A DNA stretch of 64,000 nucleotides from Entonaema liquescens (taxonomy: Eukaryota; Ascomycota; Sordariomycetes; Xylariales; Xylariaceae). The notes under the pieces were generated by a model, which did no database searches, was not told the origin of the DNA, and saw only the letters and a program-made list of their open reading frames with translations. The stretch covers positions 1,550,001 through 1,614,000 of the forward strand of contig CADCSX010000002.1 in assembly GCA_902805475.1 (NCBI GenBank), given 5' to 3'. Below are positions 57,468-64,000 of this stretch, in pieces (position 1 is the stretch's first letter; each line of letters starts with the position of its first letter). The translations under genes and the position numbers were made by a program.

Positions 57468-57860
57468 TAACAACAGCACCAATAATTCACAGGTAGCTTA
57501 AAGCCACATGGTGGGGGTGCTGTGGCGTTGGTATTGTATCAGAAGGGCCAATTTCATCCAGAGCAAGAGCACCCAACTTACATGTTATCTTGGTTTTCCA
57601 AGGGAAAGTAGGAGGGGTTAACAGTACCTATCGCGATATAAGAAGGTACACTCAAGTCGCGTATCAAGTTTATAACTCGGGTCTTGGTCTCACAAATTCA
57701 TTCCATTCCATAAACACCATTTTATTTCGCCACTAGGTACTTAACAAAATCCAGATAATCTTTCAATACCATTCAAGGAGCACATTTATTACTCAAATCT
57801 GACCTTCATTAAATGTATGGTAACTGTCGGATTTATTACTGAGTGCAAACGCGTTCCATC

Positions 57861-58679
57861 ATGTCGCTCCTCTCGGCGCATTTCGAGCAGATTGCCATAT
57901 CGTGTCAAGGAATTGACAGTCTACCGCAAGTATCTCATATCCCAGCCATATAGTTGAAGCTAACCAACTCTTCAAACAGCTTCCCACCACCCAAAATATT
58001 CACCAATGCCCTTCTTGCGAACGATGACATCACTTCCTTAATCCGCGACACCGAAGCGCACGAGCGAGCACTCTTCTCCGTCCCGCCCCCACCGCCACCT
58101 TCCGCCTCTCAGAACATAGATCCTCCGAAGCAGTCCGGGCGCCGGCAAACAGTTTTCAACGTAACATCCGGCGAAGTCACTACATCTGGCGCCAACACGG
58201 GTCGAAATGTAGGCGCCCCGCGACGCCATACGGCCGTGGCAGCCGTGCTCGGCGGTGGCCTGCACGAACAGATCCGCCGGAGCGAGCGGCGTAGCGGGAA
58301 AGACGATGTCGATGTTGAGATTCTACTCAAAGGTGCAGAGAAGCTATGTGGTGTCTACCCTCTACCGGGTGCGCCAGAAAGAATAGCAGCGCAACGATCG
58401 AAATACGCGCATAGTCGTAGCACACTGGCATACTATGAAGCAAAGGTGGCCGAACAGGCTGAGGCTCTAGGGAGGATGAATAAAGACCATTGGATGGATG
58501 AAGATGAAGAGGAGGAAGATGTTGGTGAAGCCACTGCATTGGAGAAAGAAGAGATACTAACAGAGGAGGACTTGTTGAGAGAAGAGGAGCAGATTCGAGA
58601 ACTAGAAAGAAGAAAGCGAGAATTGCAGGCAAGATTGAAAACGATAGAGGAAGATCTCGGCGGATTATTGAACATGTAA
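57861..58679 (+). CDS. SPC34: DASH/DAM1 kinetochore complex subunit SPC34
   Basis: 254 residues. Exons are 57861-57925 and 57980-58679. It is a subunit of the microtubule-ring-forming DASH complex that couples kinetochores to spindle microtubules. The N-terminus MSLLSAHFEQIAISCQGIDS joined to FPPPKIFTNALLANDDITSL, then RDTEAHERALFSVPPPPPP, RRQTVFNVTSGEV, GAEKLCGVYPLPGAPERIA and a C-terminal coiled coil (EEILTEEDLLREEEQIRELE) are all typical of Spc34. The 54-bp intron begins with GC (GCAAGT). A GT donor three bases later would put the conserved PPPKIF block out of frame, so a GC-AG intron is well supported. It converges on the DsbA-family gene. Confidence 0.92.
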
Positions 58680-58746
58680 TACATAAGCTCTTTGGACTAT
58701 GATACCCTTTTCTACGACTATTACGACCAACACGCCCCACGGCGCC

Positions 58747-59460
58747 TCAATTTCCCTCCTTTGCTCTCACAAACGCCTCCAAAATAGTTTGCGGATCTTC
58801 GGCTCCGCCAATTTCGTATTTGTCCTGAATCGTGATGTGCGGTACGCCATGTATATCCCTGGCATATGCATCTTGAACCTCTTCGTCGACCTCCTTGCCG
58901 CCTTTACCGTTGTCGAGCCAGTCCTTGACCTCGGCTCTGTCCAAGCCGGCCTTCTCAGCCGCATCAATTAGCGTATCGTGAGAGGTAATGTCACCCCCAC
59001 CCTCAAAATACGACTTAAATAGTTCTAATACAACGCGGTTCTCAACGTCATTGCCCTTCGTCTTGCCCAGTTGGATCAGACGATGTGAGTCCCGCGTGTT
59101 ACCAATTTTGCTGTTAAAGCTGAAGTTGATACCCTCTTCACGTCCCATCAGTGTTAGGCGCTTTTGAATGGCTTCAAATCTGTCCGGGCCGAAGCGCTGG
59201 GTCATGCGTTCGACAAGCGGAATGCCCTTCTTAGGCGACGTCGGGTCCAAATAAAAGGGGAACCAAGAGACTGTGAAGGTATCGTTCTGGCCGTCGGGAT
59301 ACGTCTTCCGGTAGAGATCGATAGCTCGGTCTACGCGCTTCTTGCCAATGTAGCACTAGATACGAGTTGACTTTTAGCATCATGTTATTAAGCTGTTGTA
59401 GAAGCGACTTACCCATGGACAAACGGTGTCTGATATTATCTTGATGCTAATGTTGGTCAT
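58747..59460 (-). CDS. DsbA-family (FrnE-like) thioredoxin-fold oxidoreductase
   Basis: 218 residues from exons 59413-59460 and 58747-59355. The redox motif CPWC is seen in ISDTVCPWCYIGKKRVDRAI, with the 57-bp intron falling between the Trp and the second Cys. The DsbA helical insertion follows (LVERMTQRFGPDRFEAIQKR, GREEGINFSFNSKIGNTRDS), and HGVPHITIQDKYEIGGAEDP supplies the cis-Pro loop. The layout matches FrnE/polyketide-associated DsbA proteins common in fungi. There is no signal peptide, so it is likely cytosolic. The substrate is unknown. Confidence 0.9.
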
Positions 59461-60915
59461 GATGTATTGCCGTAGCCCAGACAACTCTAGTAATTCGTTA
59501 AAGGGTAATAAAACAACTACTTGATGATTGGATTCAATATGGAAAAGTACAAATTAATATTTATCTCTTAACAACACTAAACTCACTACAAGGTAAAAAC
59601 AAGGTAAAGAGACCGAGGCCGAACTACATGGATAGAAATACTCTCAATTAGCTGACAAATCGGGCTATTATCAATACCGGACCGGTATCGCGTTTAGTCC
59701 GCCCAGCGTGAGGTGCCGGCCAAGAATGTCGTAATGGGCCATTCTAGAATACGACCAAACTACATCATGTACCGAAGACAAGATGTTACATTGCCTTGCT
59801 GTGAGAGTGAGCTAAGTACCAATGCTTCGGGTTGAGATCTGATTTGCGTACGTAAGGGTATTATTACCTTGGGCGCCGATTGTAACAAAAATGAGTACAT
59901 AAATAAAGCTACACCAACGTAAATGCGGTGGCGAAAGATTGCTTTCGGATTTTACCTGACTTCATGGGATTGAATAATTACCTATTTATGTTTTAGTAAT
60001 TTACGTGCTCGTTTGTCTTTTACTGGCATACGATACTTAACCATATATTGGAGTCGACGACCAAGCTCACCTATCACACACTATTTTTCGGAATCCATAA
60101 TGTTTTTCTTATGTTTGTTTTAAATGAAGAGGTAGAGTTTAAGGTATATTTATAGTAAAGTAAACTCTTTGTTATATTAACTACTAAGTACCAGTAGCAA
60201 CTCAAATGAGGAGACTTCGTAAGTCGTTATATCACCTAAGTTTGAAAATAGAATAATGAAAGACGCGACAGAATAGATCGTAAGGCTGATACTGTAAACA
60301 CGATATATGTATAGTTACTTAATTCACAGGAAGTCTATTGCAACTGGTAGGTGGTTCTCATAAACAAGTGATTAGGTACGTATGGGCAACTTTGACAGCT
60401 CTACCATGATGGGAAGCCTTAAAATGCAATTCTCGTCTGTCTAGGAACCGTGTAGCAAAAAGCTTATCAGATTAGTTATAAAATTAAACTAATGGCTATG
60501 TGCTCAAGTGAGAGAAGGGAACATATACATTGGCCTTTCAAACCTGATTGGTTGAGCTCTTTGTGCAATCCTGAAGACGGTATGTTTCGACCTTTCTTGA
60601 AGCCTTGATTTGTTGATGCCTTAAGTGGAGTAAGTACTTGCGCCCTCTTGCATCTGAGGACGGAATAGAAGTTTATAAAACTCGGTCATAATTAACTATG
60701 ATATTGTTTATGCTCACTAGTTTTATGGGAAATACTCAAGCTATTCTAAGTCTCGCTTTAGCTCGTTTAAGTCTTCCATGATATTATCAGTATTTGAAAT
60801 AATTACGACTAGGTACGCACGGCTTGAGACTGCTCACAGCCAACCTAGTTCAGCTTCCCACGACACATTATATAATCCACAAACCAGAACCGACACATAT
60901 AACTCATAATCGCCT
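59461..60915. other. AT-rich intergenic region
   Basis: No coding features or clear repeats are seen over 1.45 kb. Composition is more AT-rich than the flanking genes. Confidence 0.45.
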
Positions 60916-61819
60916 TTAAATGCTAGATAGCCACTTATCGACTTCTTCAACGATACGCGGCGCTTTATCATTCCACGCATGTACGGCTCCTTCGACACTA
61001 ACTTGTCTCAAGACATTGCGAGCATTCTTGCTCCCTAGAATCCCAGTCCACATACCATAGAAGATGCCCTCGAGCTGGCCTGTGACGGTAAGTACCCCTG
61101 CTACGTCTGGTTCGCGACCCTGGAATTCAGCAGGTAGGTTTTCCCATCCGTGGCCCTGTACTAGCGCTTCTACCGAGCGGAAGTAAGAGCCCGACTTGTG
61201 GAAGGCCATGAGAGGGTTGAGTTCTATTGGATATGATATTAGGATATAATACGCGGGGGCGAATTGGGGAAATGACAACGGGGGCCGACTGCATCCGGCG
61301 AAGATGGCGCCCGCCGAGTAGCCCTATACTATGGTGAGCTTTATAAACTTGAGATGAGACGGGAATTGGTGGTAGCGTATACGCATAAGAATAATTGAGC
61401 CTCCTTCGTGTCGGGAAATTCCTTTACATATTGAGCCATGGAATCCCGAAGCATCCGCTTTATATTTCAGAGGCTCTGGTCAGTTACATCTTTCATATGG
61501 GTTATGAAGACTCGGGGGAAATGGACTTAGGATAAGTGTATACATGGTAGTCGTTGATCCCAGCGTCTCCTATCCAGACCCCAAAATCGGTCCATTCGTT
61601 CCCTCCTTCACTCCCGCCTATTCCGCGAGCATTCCACGTAACAACTCTAAGCTTTCTCTTATCCCTCAAATACTCGGCAAGAAGGCGAACCGGAGGCTGA
61701 TCAAAGGTTCCACCAAGTCGACCGTGGGCTATGAGAGCAAGACCATGCGGTGATTCTCCATCCGGATCTTCAACTCTGGTCTCGAGTTGGACAGTATGAT
61801 GGGATGGTCCTTGACCCAT
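60916..61819 (-). CDS. Alpha/beta hydrolase
   Basis: 252 residues in three exons: 61544-61819, 61383-61457, 60916-61323. Taken as separate frames the locus looks broken, but introns of 86 bp and 59 bp join DYH to RMLRDSMAQYVKEFPDTKEA and then QLFLC to GYSAGAIFAGC. This restores the nucleophile elbow G-Y-S-A-G directly after a hydrophobic strand. Other marks are LALIAHGRLGGTFDQPP, VVTWNARGIGGSEGGNEW, FAPAYYILISYPIELNPLMA and GAVHAWNDKAP with the likely catalytic His. The start at 61819 (MGQGPSHHTVQLETRVED) is the only in-frame ATG near the 5' end. The substrate is unknown; small esters or peptides are typical. Confidence 0.85.
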
Positions 61820-62663
61820 GATGGCCGCTTTAATGAGAGTGTGTATTGCTTTCTTCTTTGGTAACAAAGGTAAATTTAAGAGATGTTAGAATACTCGAAG
61901 AGGGGCTTTGGGAAGGGCTTGTAGACTACGTTGTAACCTAGAAATGTCTTCCGAATCCTTTTTAATTCGATCGGGCTGCAGGTGGTGCGGCAAACGCAGC
62001 GGTTGCACACTAGATATTAAGCCTTGAAATTGATTAACATTGCCTGACTTTAGTATCATATACTTTCAACGCTTGTTCAATTGTTTAAGATATGGAACCA
62101 TGTTGTTAGTTTATTGTGTAAATAACTAACGTAAGTTCTATCCTAGACTTATTCGGAAACATTGAGGGTTAATTCCTTCCCAATGATTATGAATATTAGC
62201 GTTAACATTTTATAATATTAAGGAATTTGTAAAAAAGCATTAACTATATTTGTACCTAGGTAAAGTTTTAAGATACCTATTACCTACATATATATGAGAC
62301 TTGGGGGATTCCTGTTACTCGTAAATACCTGCAAAGTACCATGTTACGTTTTAGGTACTCGGGTAATTGCAATATTCTTTACATAAATGACGGTGTTATT
62401 GCACACCGAGCTCTTACCCCTCCTTCACCTCGGGTGAGCTTCTAATTTCTAGCCTTCTGGCCCCCGCCTTCGATGGCCCATGCTCCTAATTTTTCTGCTG
62501 GGAGCTGCCAATAGGTGCCCACCATCAACCTACCGTTGAACGACCGCAGAACCACCGAACCACTGACCAGGCACAACAGTAGACCGACCGGTACTATCCG
62601 GCGATTCGACCTAATTCACTTCCACCCATAATGCGCTGAAAAGCGCTGCACGAGACACACAAT
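61820..62663. other. Divergent intergenic region upstream of prefoldin gene
   Basis: No gene recognised. TACCTA/TAGGTA words occur at 62253-62290. Confidence 0.4.
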
Positions 62664-63614
62664 ATGTCAGCTAAAGGCAAAGAACCAGCAGCCCAGTACG
62701 ATGCAAAAATAAACCCCCACTAGCTTGATAGGCTGTTACTGACGAGATCGAATTCTTGATATAGAAAAGATGGCGCACCTACGAACCCGAGAGGAATTCC
62801 CCAGGCGCCGTTTGTCGATAAAGTTGAGGACTATGTCACCTCGAGAGACGATGTCCAATCTACTCTACGCAGTTTCCAGGAAATGATCTCGTATGTCCAT
62901 ACGTTGTCCAGACATTTCTATATTTGGGTTAGACGAATACTAATGCCGAGCCTCGTTATAGTAAATACCAATTTATGGAACTGAATTTGCAAAGAAGAGT
63001 GGCTGGTCTGAAAGACAAGATGCCCGATATACAAAAGACTCTGGAAACAGTCAAATTCCTAAAGACGAGGACGGTACGGTGGTCCAACAGCAACATGGTC
63101 ATAACCCTTTTGCTGACGTGATGCTTTCTTTGTAGGAGGAATCCGATCCGATCGAGACAACTTTTGAGCTTAACGACACTCTATATGCGAAAGCGTCTAT
63201 ACCCCCTACGGAAGAGGTGTACCTATGGCTTGGTGTATGTTAACGCCTATAGCCGTTATACGAAGCACGCTCTTGAACGTTCTGTTTGCTAATGGGGTTA
63301 CCGTATAGGCAAACGTTATGCTATCGTATCCTATCGATGAGGCTGAGACCCTCTTAACATCTAAATTGGCGGCCGCGAAGCTGAGCTTTGCCAACTGCGA
63401 GGAGGACTTGGATTTCCTTAGGGAGCAGATTACAGTACGTGCTATTCATGGTCTTGACATCCCGAACAGGAAGATAGCTAACCCCGTCTAGACTATGGAG
63501 GTAGCGGTAGCGCGGGTGTACAACTGGGACGTTGTTCAGAAGCGAAAAGACAAAGCAGACGAGGAGCGGAAAGGAAAAGGAGCCGAGGACGGCACCGACC
63601 AGCCCAACGGATGA
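62664..63614 (+). CDS. PAC10: Prefoldin subunit 3 (VBP1/PAC10)
   Basis: 205 residues in six exons: 62664-62695, 62765-62890, 62962-63073, 63136-63234, 63309-63434, 63492-63614. Prefoldin captures unfolded actin and tubulin and hands them to CCT. The sequence shows NPRGIPQAPFVDKVEDYVTS at the N-terminus, the first coiled-coil arm (KYQFMELNLQRRVAGLKDKM), the beta-hairpin region (TTFELNDTLYAKASIPPTEE then VYLWLGANVMLSYP) and the second arm (LTSKLAAAKLSFANCEEDLD), followed by YNWDVVQKRK, all typical of subunit 3. All five introns are 57-74 bp and every junction keeps frame. Its client chaperonin subunit CCT7 is also in this window, but 44 kb away. Confidence 0.94.
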
Positions 63615-64000
63615 AGTGATAGTTAGCTCTTAGTCCAACTGACCAGGTGGAACATGTTAGGTATCATCTTTATTGGTGAGACCTCCTATCTTTTTTCACC
63701 ACATCCGAAGTGAGAGATTAATGGAAATACGTGTGGGTTTAATCTTATTGTCTACCTTGTGTCGGCGTGGTGATGACGCAATACGAGAAATCTCACCTGT
63801 AAATTGGGATGACAATTCACTACTCGCATTATTTGCGTTCGATACATACCTAATGATCGAAGTAAGGTTATGTATTTCTCCTAATCTTTTCTGATTTTGG
63901 GTTACCTGTTTTAGGCAGTTATATGAGATAGTCCCTTTGGTTGATTGTGTGAAGCGCAATTATAATGTATCGTAAAGGCTATTAAACACATCAAGGTCAG
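63615..64000. other. 3' flank of prefoldin gene to window end
   Basis: No gene recognised. Confidence 0.4.

Larger units (their letters stand above)
55372..57860. other. 2.5-kb divergent intergenic region with simple repeats
   Basis: An open frame on the plus strand at 55338-55742 overlaps the neighbouring gene's 5' end and has no family features. Two short tandem repeats are present (listed separately). No other gene was recognised. Confidence 0.45.

Noticed and set aside
61300..61500. Alpha/beta hydrolase locus read as a multiply broken pseudogene
   Set aside because: Two ordinary introns (86 and 59 bp) join all parts in frame and rebuild the GYSAG elbow.

Overview
The window is 64 kb of nuclear DNA from a filamentous ascomycete (Pezizomycotina, most likely Sordariomycetes). 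Genes carry one to five short introns (mostly 45-95 bp, donors GTNNGT or GTAAGT-like, CTNAY-type branch points). The gene set is typical of such fungi: Zn(II)2Cys6 regulators, a fungal SPT10, the DASH subunit SPC34, a 2EXR-domain protein, small secreted proteins and AA3-type flavoproteins. The species cannot be fixed from the sequence alone.

Left arm (1-16.3 kb): a carbohydrate/aromatic catabolism neighbourhood. It holds a GH3 beta-glucosidase with a PA14 insert (cut by the window edge), a Zn2Cys6 regulator, a Gfo/Idh/MocA dehydrogenase, an MFS sugar transporter, a second and divergently transcribed Gfo/Idh/MocA oxidoreductase, a second Zn2Cys6 regulator, a bicupin related to gentisate 1,2-dioxygenase but lacking the iron ligands, and a 2EXR protein. 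A CGG-N7-CGG element (core GGGGAGTAT) recurs upstream of the first five genes, which suggests one regulon that takes up and cleaves a beta-glucoside and oxidises the sugar.

Middle (16.8-30 kb): CCT7 chaperonin, SPT10, mitochondrial ribosomal protein uS2m, a CBS/PB1 membrane-anchored protein, a secreted MRJP/yellow-family protein and a secreted single-pass membrane protein. From 31 to 34 kb the DNA is gene-poor and AT-rich and contains a 267-bp MITE with TA target duplications. From 34 to 45.5 kb come an MCT-type transporter, a Cys-rich secreted protein, an ankyrin protein, another small secreted protein and two GMC flavoproteins (alcohol-oxidase-like and cellobiose-dehydrogenase-flavodomain-like).

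Right arm (46-64 kb): an uncharacterised C-terminal-anchored protein, tRNA-Val(AAC), an epoxide hydrolase, TAF12, an acidic Ser-rich protein, SPC34, a DsbA-family oxidoreductase, an alpha/beta hydrolase and prefoldin subunit 3.

Several otherwise well-conserved genes, including the essential CCT7, are broken by single-base indels, often in homopolymers. This points to consensus errors in the assembly rather than widespread gene death, so those reading frames should be treated with care.
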